The position numbers and the translations under genes are program-made. From Parasitella parasitica (taxonomy: Eukaryota > Mucoromycota > Mucoromycetes > Mucorales > Mucoraceae), in contig MU619245.1 in the NCBI GenBank assembly GCA_025201805.1, positions 303,268 through 367,267 on the forward strand: a DNA stretch of 64,000 nucleotides. The letters are read 5' to 3'. Below, piece by piece: positions 23,658 through 35,339 of this stretch. Position 1 is the first letter of the stretch; each line of letters opens with the position of its first letter. The notes beneath the pieces are model-generated. The model saw only the letters and a list, made by a program, of their open reading frames with translations. It was not told the origin of the DNA and searched no databases.

Positions 23658-25345
23658 TTATTTAGCTTCACCTTCTACAATTACATTAGAAGCAGCACCA
23701 CCTTGTAAAGTACCACCAGCGATTAATTTGGCATTGCCGACAACAGCCAAAATCTCATTCAAATTCTCCTTCCAAGCGCTCAAGCTTGAGCTCAGCTGTT
23801 TCCACTGCTCTTTTCCAAAAACACGGTAGATGCTGCGATGAACAAGAACAGTTCTGTTGAGTTGGTTGAGCTTGGCTTCGACAAGTCCGGCACGAATAAC
23901 ATCAATCACCCACATCTCAACTTCGTCCTCGGGGATCTGAAGATTGTTGGCAATTTCAGCATATGTCAATTCACGAGAAAGATTCTCGGATCCAAGGGAG
24001 GCCAAAGATAACAAACGCATTTTGTGGATATTTTTGTCGGCATCCTTGATCAAACTAGTATGAGCAGTAGAGAATGTTTGGTATGTAGACAAAGTGCCGT
24101 TCAAAAAGACGTCTAGTAATTCGAATTCCTCGGTGCCCTTGAGTTTTTGAATAGAAGCGTATTGCAAGAGATCTTCAAAGGCGTAATAGTTCTCCATGGA
24201 TATAGCACGCAGAACAACATCCTTGGCAAGAGTGACAGATTCGGCATCATTATCGTCGAGAATGGCTAATTTCTTCAGAGAGAAATCCAGGGCCAATTTT
24301 CTAAAATTCCAAACCACATCAATTACACGTCTTTGCGTACAAGCCGATTCACTTACTCTTCTCCAGACTTGAGCAAAGTTTGGCTCAAATAATCGTACAA
24401 GCTGCGTTGGATTTGTTGATCAATACCCCATTGCTTGGTCCAGGTGTCGATATATTCTAATTGAGGATAAAGGGAATCGAGTTCATCAGCTTGGGCCGTG
24501 GCATCAACCAATCCAACAAAAGCATTGTAACGGAGAGGTGAGTTACCGGGTAGAGCGTTGTACAAGTTGAGTAAACTATAGAAACGTGTCAATATTCCTC
24601 AAGCTGATCTCGGTCAATGTCCTGATTTTACATCTTTTGCTTCAAGCTAGTCTTGTTGCTTTCAGTCTTGGTCAAAGTATCGACTAACGATTGAACGGCA
24701 GAGGAAATAACAGATTGTGGAGCACTCAAGACAACGACGATGAGCAAGTTGAAAGCACCTTCAACCTCTATTTGTTGTAGTTGTTGTTGATAATGATATC
24801 AAGTACAGGCGCATACAATGGTTAGTTAACAGAATTAGCACAATATACATTTCAAACTCTACCTCTGTCATTCTCGATCAATAAGATGGAAGCGTCCTTG
24901 GCGAGTTCAGCATAAACAGTGTCTTTCTTGTCAGATTTGTATAGAGCCTCTATTTTTTGAACATAAGGAGCGTCGGAATCGCCCTCTTCGCCTCTCAATT
25001 TAGAGATATAAAGAGCTAAATCGGTAACCTATTTAATACAGCTCATTAGTCATCTGTCAATTTTTAATGCATTTTTGCTGATTGTATTGTGTTTAGCTAA
25101 AGAATAATTTCAAAAAAAAAAAAGAGTTGATTGGTGTATTGTGTTGATGTGTCCTGTCGTTTAATAGCAATATTGAATTTGTCATGAGCAATGTGTAAAG
25201 TAAAAGATTATGTAACTTGTGTTTTTGGTGTAATTCAACCCTTTTTTTTTCTTTGCTTCTTCAACCAACAAAATTCGCAAACTACGCGTGGATACTTTAC
25301 TTGGTTATCAGCACCACTCTGTACAAAGATATTGCTAGCGGACAT
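23658..25345 (-). CDS. eif3m: Eukaryotic translation initiation factor 3 subunit M (PCI domain)
   Basis: Subunit of eIF3, which scaffolds the 43S preinitiation complex. Five exons (minus): 25345-25301, 25028-24863, 24767-24632, 24575-24357, 24300-23658; 402 aa. The C-terminal half is a PCI domain: AISMENYYAFEDLL, then the winged helix RELTYAEIANNLQIPEDEVE, AGLVEAKLNQ and a final long helix QWKQLSSSLSAWKENL. The PCI-type order and length match eIF3m. The first intron (25029-25300) is 272 nt, the longest of the gene, which is common in highly expressed housekeeping genes. The first exon (MSASNIFVQSGADNQ) was found by its in-phase donor. Confidence 0.9.
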
Positions 25346-27153
25346 GATGTGCAGTAGTATCTATGATGATTTGAAAGAGAAAAAAGAGGAAAAAAATCTT
25401 GAAAGCAAAAAGACCGGGCTTTGGCTTTTTTTTCTGTAGTGGCTTATCAGGATTACACTAAGCTGAATGATGGTCATTTAACAACGCTTTTGCCTATCCT
25501 CTTTACTGATATAATATCACATCAAAGGATTTTGTACAAAAAACATGAGCATATAAACACACTGGAGGTTTAATAAGAAAATACTTGTTCAGATTATTGT
25601 GGATAATCATTAAATTTTAAGATTTTATCATACGTAGGTGATCCTTAACACTTTTTTTTTCAAGTTCAACACATTGTAGAGACTACTACTGTACAACAGC
25701 CAGCATCTGCAAGAAGACTTGAATGATATAACTCAAAAATGACAGACATGTATACTTGTAATGGTCATCCCAAGTAAAATACAATTCCGGAATACCAAGT
25801 GTGTATATCAATCGCAGCGAAACATTTCTTATTTTGATGCTTCTCTTTGAACGAAACTTCATGTAATCAGAGTCGATTGGTACTAGTTGAGTCCGACTAC
25901 TTTTTTGGTATACCCGACTAATTACTTATTAAATCCGACTAATTATTTATCAAACTCGACTAATTGCTTGTTAGTTCGACTAATTTTACAACTAATCGCT
26001 CTTTAAATGTGGACAATTTATATGACTTGGTTGCTCATCAATGCGAATAATTAACAAACAAGCAAAGTACAATTCAAACCGTAAACACGGGGTGCCAAAC
26101 AGTAAAAAGCAGGATATGATCTAATAACTGTTGCAAAAGCAATCCTTCAGATTAACGAATCAACATAACCATACATTTTTTCGCTAAAATGTAGCAACAC
26201 ATGCGTCTTTGTAAAACCAAATAGTAGAGTAGCACAGTGTATATATAGAGACTATGTCATTCGATCTCACTATGCTTGACAAATGGCGTCGTCCTACTTA
26301 TTTCAGGAAGTGCCTCTAAATAAGATGTTGCTTTGGGATCTTTGCCTTGCTATGGTGAAACACTAGCAGATCAACGCAATAAATGGCTAATGAACTGAAT
26401 TTAGCAATTGTTTCTTTTAGATCTTTGCTTTGCTACAGTAAAAATCAAAAAGTTTATTGTGACAACTACGATACATTATATTAGGCCTCACGAGCCAGGG
26501 GGGGGGGGAGAAGTATTCTCATGCCCTCGATCCTCTTATTACCTATTAGTGCTCTAGCAGCTTGCTCTGTGGTTTACTCTAATGATTCCAACAATACTCT
26601 GTGTGTTCTCTGCCTTTCCCTCCAATTTAGAACATAATAAAGTAATCGTCCTCAGGACATTTTATTTTCGAAAGACCATGAATTGTTGCAATATGATGAA
26701 ACAATTGAAAGCATAAAGCGTGTAGAAAGCTAAACCAACTAGTTGTACGTTTTGTTGAGTTTTTTCGTATTGAAGATCATTCTTATAATATACCGGCAAT
26801 GTTCTCAATTCAAAGGTGCAACTATCGCTTATCATCTGTCATCAACGAAAACAATGTTTTTGTATCAAACAAGGATAAAAACAGTTGTATGTTGTCGAGG
26901 GGCAGAAGGAATTGTTTGTTTTACTCTGATTATGTGCATTTTGTGTTTATATTGCCTCCAAAAAAAATGGTGCTGTTTCTAAAAATACATGCAACAAGTG
27001 TTTACAACTCACATGAATGCTATATCCTCTGTTGTGCAATGTAACTGATTGCGCCCCTTAACCCCCATCATCTTTCTCTCACATTCTCATCCACTTGATA
27101 TTGTAACAAGCCTCTGCACCTACGGTTCTATACGTCGAAGCAATATCTTATTT
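25346..27153. other. Intergenic, 1.8 kb, with a 21-bp-phased repeat
   Basis: No gene is supported. It carries the CGACTA repeat described separately (25875-25993), a G10 run near 26498, a TATATATA motif near 26240, and two similar segments, ATCTTTGCCTTGCTATGGTG (about 26338) and ATCTTTGCTTTGCTACAGTA (about 26420). The 79-codon ORFs near 26743-27044 look like chance. Confidence 0.55.
25875..25993 (+). repeat. 21-bp-period CGACTAATT repeat
   Basis: CGACTA begins at 25895, 25916, 25937, 25958 and 25978, steps of 21, 21, 21 and 20 bp, with a weaker CGATTG at 25875. The segments between are AT-rich and partly conserved (TTATT / TTATC). The spacing is two helical turns, so all copies face the same side of the DNA. 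Confidence 0.85.
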
Positions 27154-28866
27154 TTATTTTGAACCAGTTGATGCTTTTGCATGTCCAACACTGCCATTAC
27201 TGATGATACCGTGCTGATGCTGATGATAATGCGGATAAACAACGCCAAACTTCCTTTGAAATTTGGTTATCTCTCGACTCATGCGTTCGAGGATTTCTAC
27301 AGACGATTCTTCTTGCTTTTGTTGCTGATGTTGTTGAAAGTCTTTAAAAGGTATAGGCGTAGATGGGCTGCTACTTGCACTTGTCGCTGTAGTCGCATAA
27401 TCGTCTAGTAGAGGGACCGTGGAAGCGCTGCTGAGAGAGGAAGAAGTAGAGCAAGTAGACAACGATCTAGGCCGATTGAAGCTTGTTGCAGCGTCAGCAG
27501 ACGATTGTTGCAGCTGTTGCGAATGGTCGTCAAAAAGCAGAAGGGCATCGCTATTATTTTTAAGAGTCATTGTTGGTGGTGGTAGTCTTTTCAATTCTTC
27601 GGATTGCATTTTAGCTATACATTCCATTATTTGTTTGGCCCGTTTATTCATATCGGAAAAGGTCATTTTTGAATTTGGATACTTGATTTTTGCAGGCGGC
27701 GAGCTTTCTCTAGTAGGTCTTCCATCTGCAAAATTCCAATACGGTGCAATTGAAGAAGTGCAGGCTGTGCCGATTGTTGGAGATCCAAAATCATCCAAAA
27801 TTTGCTGCTGTGGGGTGGCGCTGCTGCTGTTTCTGTTATTGGCTTTAGATCTTGTAGACTTCTTCTCATTCTTTGTCGCTGTTGTGGCTGTTGTGGTTGG
27901 GCAGGGGGAAGAAGGAGAAGAAGGTGCTTTTTTAATAAGTTCAGGTATCAGTCTAGTCTGTTCAGTTGCATCGGCCGATATTTTTGTACGTCGGGACCGG
28001 GTTGAACGCTCTTCAATCATACAAGATTCCTCGATTGTATTCATAACTGGAGATGCCTGTTCCATTTTTGCTTCTATTAGAGGTGTCTTCGGCGAATTAG
28101 AGCCTGTCTTGTCTGCTGCTGGCATCGCCTTCTTGCGGCGTTTTGTAGGACGTTTTGTCGATGTGGACGTTGCTCTATCTTCTTTATCGGAGCTGGATGA
28201 AGACGGAGATGTATTGTTAGCAGTAGATGTTGATACCAGACCAGCATTGTACAAACGTTTTGAACTATACCGATATGGGGGAATAAAATGAATATCCCTA
28301 AATGTTTCTTGTCTTTTGTTTTCACTTACCGTCCGGAAGAAGTTTTGATAATTTGATGGTTTTCGGGTTGACATTGATCACAATAATAATGATCAGGTAG
28401 TTTATCTTGATTCAATCCAATGCATTCGCAATGCTGCCAAACTTCACATTTGTCACATTGAACCATCAAACCCGAGTTATCTAAGCAAGAAAAAAAAAAT
28501 ATGACTCAATATATGCATCATAGTGTGGGTACTAATTGTGTATGTGTATGTGTGTGGGTGTGTGGGTGTGTGTGTACAATTGTGCAAGTGTATTTTAAAG
28601 CGTGTGTAAGTGTGTGATCCCGAGTAAACAGAGATAAACATAAATAGACAAAAGGAATAGCTACTTACGTCCTTGCCCACATATACATCTTGTAACAGAG
28701 TCAGCGTCAGAGCTTCTTTCATCAGAAGAGTCTTCTACCACTACTCTGCTAGACTTTGGTTTCTTGGGTGTGTTGGATTTGCGAGCTCTGCGTGGGGGTG
28801 CTTTATAAATCGGTTGTGAGCTACTATTTCTGACACAGCAAATAGTCGCTTGATTTACTTACTCAT
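27154..28866 (-). CDS. PHD-finger protein, Cti6-like
   Basis: Four exons (minus): 28866-28859, 28829-28669, 28480-28330, 28264-27154; 476 aa. The PHD finger is TRCICGQG, then [17 protein letters not shown], and HYYCDQC, a Cys4-His-Cys3 pattern. The order basic N-terminus, PHD, then Ser/Lys-rich tail, with RLYNAG just after the finger and [19 protein letters not shown] further on, resembles Cti6-type subunits of the Rpd3L/Clr6 histone deacetylase complexes. The first exon holds only eight bases (ATGAGTAA) before GTAAAT; it gives [20 protein letters not shown] in frame and is inferred. The 188-nt second intron contains GT-rich microsatellite sequence near 28540. Confidence 0.82.
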
Positions 28867-29968
28867 TGAAGGGTATTTGTAGTTTACAAAAAGGTTATTT
28901 ATATAGGCAAAGAGTTTAGCTAGGCTTATCTTTTTTAAGTGTGGGGAAGAGGGTATAGAAACAATAATAAAAAAACAAGAGATGGTACGAAAATTACAAT
29001 AATCTTTTCAACATAAAGTACAATAAATTAATAAAAGAGGAATGCAATTTATTAAATACGATTCTCTTTACAATGAATTTGACGAGGGAAGAGAAGGAAA
29101 AGAAGAAAGCTATAAAAGAAAATTAGTAACGGTTTTTTTTTCTTCTGATGGGCCAAAACTGGCCTTCAATCAAAAAAGATTGGTTGTAGCATTATGTTTA
29201 TAATTGGTTGTATTCTTCAAGAGGCTTAATTAAAGCTCTTTCTCTTGCATTGACAAATGGAACAATGATTAGCCTCTTTTCTACTTTGATGGGTTTCTAA
29301 AAATATTCATACTTGAATGCTGCTTGTAACGTTGCAATATAGAAGACGAAATGAATGTGATGATGGAGAGATGCTATATCTTTGACACCCGAAGTCCGGA
29401 TTCAAGTGGCATCTATTTATGACGAGGCTATCAATCTGGATTTTATGCAATTTATAATGGAACGAAACCGCTATCGTTTCGACATTTTTATAAGAAATCA
29501 AACATGTAATTGCAAATGTCTTGTTTTGCCCAAACCTAACCTAGACACCAATTGCTATTCAATTAAATGCCAACTCTGTGGTTCGCTACTCAAATATAAA
29601 CATTCACTTGTTACTTTTGGGTGATAAAATTACCAGCCCTTCTTTCAGATACGTCCATAGTTTATTCAAAGCATTGATGCTCCTATAAACAGCCATCACA
29701 CTAACGATAAGATGTAAGGTGATATATCGAAGTTTCAAGACTGAAAACTTATACTGTAATTGTAAATAGTAATGTATAAAAAATAGCTATAATTTTATAT
29801 GATAAAGTGAATTTTTGGTATCTATATAATAATGATATATATGTATAAAGGTGATTGTAATAAAAGCTTTCTAAGTTTTCTAAGTTTTCTGTTTTTGTTT
29901 TTTTGGGTAGTTTTTTGTTAGGTATACATAAGACATATTTGAAGTTGGTATATAATGTTTGTTTGCAT
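28867..29968. other. Intergenic with a small Cys-rich ORF
   Basis: 1.1 kb. AT-rich except for the open stretch 29364-29624. The duplicated TTTCTAAGTTTTCTAAGTTTTC at about 29868-29890 is a short tandem repeat. Otherwise nothing is supported. Confidence 0.5.
29457..29624 (+). CDS. Possible small Cys-rich protein (hypothetical)
   Basis: An open frame on the plus strand runs from about 29364 and ends at 29624. The first in-frame Met is in DFMQFIME; a start at MERNRYRFDIF gives 55 aa. It has a TCNCKC group and a CQLCG pair, which could form a zinc ribbon. No family is recognised and no clear upstream exon or promoter was found. It may be a real small gene, the last exon of one, or a remnant. Confidence 0.3.
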   Translation: MERNRYRFDIFIRNQTCNCKCLVLPKPNLDTNCYSIKCQLCGSLLKYKHSLVTFG

Positions 29969-31628
29969 TCAGAATTCCCATTTGTTTAAATTTTCGTCCA
30001 TGAAAAGCTCGACCATACTTTTGACTCTCGCGCCAACAGGGCCCCTGGGCTTCATTTCTTTGATACGCAAAGTAAGCTCTTGCTGAGACATTTTGGAAAA
30101 AGAAGGTCTTTTGGGTTTAAGATCTTGTGTTCCAGCTGTAGCAGAGGAAGGTGCAGATGTTTGGATGATTGTTTCAAAACGAAGTCTTAGTTGATCTACT
30201 TCGGGAGTTTCAGGTCTAGGTAATGAGGCAAATGAATTAGGGGAAAAGGAGGATCTGCCACTATTGCACAGCAAGGGTAACGATGTGGGTGTGGTTGTTG
30301 TTGTGTGTGATGCTGCAAGGACGGTATCCTTTTTACTAGTTGCTGCTGCAACTTCTGCATCATGTTCATCTGTAGCTGCACTAGAACAAGTGGATGGGTA
30401 GGATATGATTTGTTGTTCCTGGATCAGGTTATCACATGTAGCTTCCTGAGCTACGATAACATTTTCTGTTGGTATTATTGCTGCTCCTATATCAAGAGAT
30501 GAAGACAAGACTTCCTGCTCCTTGTCTTGAATATCTGCTTCGATTTTATCTTGCTTGGCAGTATCGGTCTTTTGAGAAGCAACTACAACAGGTCGTTTTT
30601 CTGTTAACCGACTTGGCTTTCTGGTCCGCCCAGTCAATACAGAAACAGGTGGCGTATTTTTAATTACACCTCCTTTGGATGTTGTGCTTAACAACTTTTT
30701 AGAGGATGTTGCTGTAATTGATACTAGACTACCTCTTCTTTCGCTTGTTGATTTCATGCTATTATTCATTCTTTTAGTTGGTGTTACAGTAGAATTCTTT
30801 ACTTTAGCTGCAGTTGTCGTTGTTGCTGCTGATGTAGGACGAGCCTACATGTATAAATTAAATGAGATTTAGGAGTTGATTAGTAACCTCGTTTTTTTTT
30901 TTTTTTTTCAAGTATGCCAACTTACAGCTTTTGCGCTTGAATTTGGGATCTTGCTGGTAGTGATGGTAGTAGGCTTCCTTGCTGTGGGAGTGGTAGAAAC
31001 AGGGCGTGCTGTAGTTGATCTTTGTTGTTGTACTGTACCAGTACGCAAAGGCTTTCGTTCTGAAACGTTTACTGATTTGGCCTTTTGTTGTTGTTTCTTT
31101 ACTTTGATGGGAATACTTGAGCTACTGCCGTTGCTAGTAGCGCTGCTAACGCTGCTTACGGTTGTAGCAGACGCATTTTTTTTAACAGATAAATCCTTCA
31201 AAACCAAGTTTTTGAACCAGTCTACTTGATGTTGAGCAGTTTCCGATGTGCTTGCATATATGAATGTACTACGCCTAGAAATGCTTTTAAGTTTGTATCC
31301 CATGTACATAATCAGAAAATTAAATCTTACCTTTTTGAAAGAGATGCAGTGCTTGTGATTTGGAACCAATCTTTAATTGCATTTGAGCCTTCTAAAATAA
31401 ATCCATAGACGGGCAGTCTAATATTTTGTATTAGTATATAGATGCCATCATGACAATATTACTCATAATTTACGTTCTGCTGATGGTCTTGTTTAGGGTT
31501 TTAAGTGATGTATCTGCAGTCAAGTCAAATTGCTTTTCGTACACCAGTCTCATCTTGGATGCTGCAATTTTGTTCAAGATATCATCCTTGATGGCCAAAG
31601 AAATGATACCCAACGTTTGCTGTGTCAT
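29969..31628 (-). CDS. Unrecognised basic Ser/Thr-rich protein
   Basis: Four exons (minus): 31628-31474, 31417-31331, 31274-30926, 30844-29969; 488 aa, all joins in frame. The first about 120 residues look folded (SLAIKDDILNKIAASKMRLV, LPVYGFILEG, DWFQITSTAS, STFIYASTSETAQHQVDWF); the strand pattern ending in a Trp-containing helix is loosely like a PH domain, a weak guess. The middle is Ser/Thr/Pro/Lys-rich and disordered. The end is again conserved-looking: MSQQELTLRIKEMKPRGPVG, VKSMVELFMDE. A likely 5' UTR intron precedes it (GTAAGT near 31753, acceptor near 31640). I do not recognise the family; a cytoskeletal or chromatin role would be speculation. Confidence 0.7.
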
Positions 31629-33141
31629 ACTTACGGGCTAAATCAGAGTGTTAAAAAAAGGAGAGAAAAACAAGAAGAAAGAATTCTTTAGTGTTTGGTA
31701 TGCATTTCGAGATATTTATATTATCAAACACATGTTGCAATAATGAAACTTACATTCTTATAATCAAATATATTTATGTTGTCACAAAGAAAAAATGAGA
31801 AGGATAAGAGAAAAAGAGGAGAATAATCAAGGAGGATTGGGGCTACTAGTTTTATTTGCGTATCACATCATTTATTAATTGTGATGGAACAGGTGAATTC
31901 TACTGTCAATAAAGGTAATTCAGGTGTTCGCTGGAGTTTGAATTGCACTGCACACTTTAATGCATCCCTCCCACATGGAACGGGTAATAAATGTGCACAG
32001 ATCTCAGCTACATGTCATTTGCAATAGTGTTTCATAGGCTATCTAAAGGGGATAAGATGTACCTATTTGGAAAAACCAGATATATATTGGCCAACAAATA
32101 TATATGTACATAATGCGAAAGGAACTGGTAAATCTCGACAGATTTGTAAGAACATGTATGTAGTGTTGAGGCTATAAATGACCACGTCATATACATATAT
32201 GCTCTTCCTCGAGACAAAAGTCATTAGTAGCATTTGCCTTTACCGGTATATTTATAGATTGTATGTTTATACAAATAAATGCCGTTGTTACTTGAACACT
32301 GACTTGTGATACAAAGAAATATTGACAAGCTTGATTTAGAAGTAAAACGTGGATTACTATGTTTACATTTTGTTTTCTAAATGTTCACGAATAAAACCAT
32401 GCCGATGTGGCTTTCATCGGCAAGACAAGAAAATATTCAACTACTGTTGTTTATATAGTGGCCTGGATATACTCCTTCAATGTAATAAATGAAAGCGTAC
32501 ACTAGCTTTTGGATGGTTCCAATAATGACATTTCTTCACTCACGAGCCACCTTTTACGTAGTCCTATAAGCTAACCATTGTATCCCCACCTGGCTAAAGT
32601 GAATATGATTATCACTAGCAATGCACTGTTAGATTTGGGCAAGATTAGCTTTCATTAGTCGAGTGTCTTGTATTAAAAGCTTTATGATGTTGATAATTTT
32701 GTTTTCAATAAAATCAAGTCAGTCATTTATGAATCATCAAAGACTTCCAAAGAGGATGAGTAAACTACCTTATGAGTTCTTGGCATAGCTCATCATATTT
32801 TTATGTTGCCCAACATAATAGTAAATTCTTAAGCAACGCAATGTTTTTGTTTTTGTACAATTGAGCAAGAAGGCAATAAAACTTAATTTTGTACTCGTCC
32901 TTCAGTCATACAAGCAAATATGTAAAATAATAATAGAATCAGAATCCAAACTTGTTACATATTTCAGTCTACAGATGAAACTTGATTTATCCATCATAGT
33001 TTCTCATTCGGATGTTGAAACAACGAGGTAAATAATACATAAACCTTTTGGATCCAGAAAGACCCCTTCATATTCCTCTTTTCTTTTTTTTTCGAATTCG
33101 TCATAGTTAACATAGCAACTAAAAAAAAAATTTTTTTTGAC
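31629..33141. other. Intergenic, 1.5 kb
   Basis: AT-rich. The part near 31640-31800 is probably leader and 5' UTR intron of the minus-strand gene. The remainder up to the UPF0014 start shows no supported feature. Confidence 0.5.
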
Positions 33142-34390
33142 ATGTCCATAGTAAACTCGACCTTTACATTTTTGCAGCAAAAAGGGAACGATTTGCCTGA
33201 TTTATCTTGGTCCAATGTTGCTGTTGCATCTTTGTTCGTACTTATCAATGGTAAATACAAGGAATAATTACATCGCTATTGATTTTATTCGATTGCTAAC
33301 TGCTTTTTTAGGCATAATATCTCTGTCTTTGGGATTAAAGCTAGAAAAATCACTATTAACAAGCTCAATACGTTGTATTGTTCAATTGACTATCATGGTT
33401 GGTATTTGTTGGTACACAATAAAGGAGAGAAAATCATTTAACAACAAACAAACCCTAGGGAAAAATTTTAGAAAGCATATTCAAGGCAAAGAATCCGATG
33501 TTGGTCATGCTAATGACATGTAAATATTTGACATTCAATGATATCACTATGCAATAATACTAAAACAAAACTCGTTAGTTGCATTGATTTTCCTAAGCTC
33601 ATGCGAAACAGTTTATAATAAATCAGATTGGTCCTTTAGCAAAATGGTAAGCCCTAAAAATGATAGATTAAGTTATACAGCAGTTAATAGATTTTCCTAG
33701 TTCCCATCCGTAATTTTATCAACAGCCTTTTCTACCATTTTCATTGGCATTTTGGGAACTCGATATGCCATGAATCAACAACAATTTTGGCTACCCGAAT
33801 TATTCATCCCCACAATTGGTTTATTGTTGGGCATCACAGCAGGAGCGATGGCAGTAGGCTTATCGACTTGTTTAACCAAAGTTGGTCAACAAGCCGATCA
33901 GATCGAGACTTATTTGAGCTTTGGAGCAAGCCGATGGGAAGCTGGTAGAGCAGTTGCTATTGAAGCAATTAGATTGGCCATGTTACCAAGCATCAACTCC
34001 ATGTCTGTGATTGGTCTTATTACTATTCCTGGTGCGATGACAGGGCAAATCTTGGGTGGTGCTCCAATTATGAATGCGGTGAGATATCAACAAATTATTA
34101 CGTTCATGGTTTCTGCTACTACTAGCTTAGGTGTGCTATCTGTTGTTTTTGTAAGTTTTCAATGCCGTTCATTGCTGATTTTTCTCTAACTTTTCAAATC
34201 GCAGTTTTGCATCCATCATCTAATCGACACAAAGCATCGTCTGAGAGCAGAAAGAGTGCACAAGTACAAGGCCAATGTGTTCAGAGACATCAAGTTCCTT
34301 TTTGTGAGTGCCTGGAGAAAATTGTTCTGTAGAAAAGATCAAAAAAATAGATTAGAACCAAATGAAAACACACCTTTATTTAACCACTGA
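33142..34390 (+). CDS. UPF0014/FetB-like multi-pass membrane protein
   Basis: Homologue of the permease subunit FetB (E. coli iron export) and plant ALS3/STAR2. Six exons: 33142-33250, 33312-33397, 33459-33519, 33579-33646, 33701-34150, 34205-34390; 319 aa. Family signatures: ISLSLGLKLEKSL, RCIVQLTIM, SIFKAKNP, CETVYNKSDWSFSKMFPSV, and the highly conserved SFGASRWEAGRAVAIEAIRL with MSVIGLITIPGAMTGQILGG. Several transmembrane segments are evident; the C-terminal tail is basic and likely cytosolic. The second intron needs a GTTGGT donor at 33398 to give the expected GKILESIFKAKNP. No ATP-binding partner gene is seen in the window, so substrate and energy source remain open. Confidence 0.88.
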
Positions 34391-34707
34391 ATCAGCTGTC
34401 AATTACTATAAAAAGCACAGGCTCGAAATAGATATACAACCGCTTCTTTAACACATTCCCCTTTTTTCATTTATTTTCTTGCCTCTTTTTCTTGTACAAA
34501 CATTTTTATTTTATTTTTCTTGTTAGTGTGTGATGTATTTTATATAAAAGAAAAACCAACATTTCATCTTCCTTATCCTCCTCATTCATTCATCAGAAAA
34601 AATTATAAAAAAAATCATATAACTCAAAAATAAAAAAAGTAAGTGATTAAATACCCAATTTTTTTATCATATCATAGCATAACAACAGCACTGCAGAAAT
34701 ATAAGAT
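34391..34707. other. Intergenic between UPF0014 gene and RING-CH gene
   Basis: 317 bp, T-rich; it must hold the 3' end of one gene and the promoter of the next. No other feature. Confidence 0.6.
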
Positions 34708-35339
34708 ATGCCAATTTATAAACCACCTTCTTTAATACGACAAAATGCTTTTATATTAGAAGACGACCAAACCGAAACACCCTTGGATTCGGTAAGGACA
34801 AATACAGTATGAATTTTTCCGTTTTTATGAACATAAAGCAGGTGTGCCGTATTTGTTATGAAATAGGCGCAGATGATAACCCATTGTTTCAACCATGTCA
34901 ATGTCACTCGGCAACATATCCTACCTTGTAAGCTACTTGTCAGCATTTATCATGTATGTGGACAAGAAAAAAGCTAATTTCTACAAGATACAGATATGCA
35001 CATTCAAAGTGCTTCAGTCGTTGGCTCAGCGAGCACGGATATCCGCAACAATGTACGAAATGCAAATCAGTTTATGCAAAAGCACCCAGTACAGTCATTC
35101 TGAGTAAATGTCCAGCCCAGATGGCATTTCATTAACATTACTCACACACTCTGCTAGAAAATCGTCGTAAATATGTAATATCGCTCATCATGTCATTCAT
35201 TGTATTATACTCCATTTATCACCTTATTTCTTCTTGCTCCACCTTTGAAGAAATACCAGATACAAAATTATACGCTGATTTTGGTGCAGATACCTATAAT
35301 AATGTGCCCGAGATCTTGTATGCTCCTGTAAAGTGGTAA
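34708..35339 (+). CDS. RING-CH (MARCH-type) membrane E3 ubiquitin ligase, small
   Basis: Four exons: 34708-34791, 34842-34927, 34988-35103, 35158-35339; 155 aa. The RING-CH signature is present: VCRICYE, QPCQC, AHSKCFSRWL and QCTKCK (C4HC3 with the CH order and the Trp after the sixth ligand). After the zinc domain one transmembrane helix follows (KYVISLIMSFIVLYSIYHLI) and a short acidic tail, DTKLYADFGADTYN. Such proteins ubiquitinate membrane proteins. The third intron uses a GTAAAT donor with a CATTAAC branch; without it the frame would stop before the helix. The end could extend by a further small exon (donor at about 35336, acceptor 35390), changing only the last residues. Confidence 0.78.

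Noticed and set aside
26743-27044. Two overlapping plus-strand ORFs of about 80 codons
   Set aside because: They differ in frame, have no recognised motif and lie in AT-rich intergenic DNA.
27419-28291. 290-codon plus-strand ORF opposite the Cti6-like gene
   Set aside because: It is antisense to a PHD gene with clear domain conservation and shows no domain itself.
28500-28620. GT-rich sequence as a possible functional element
   Set aside because: It lies inside an intron of the Cti6-like gene and is best explained as a simple microsatellite.
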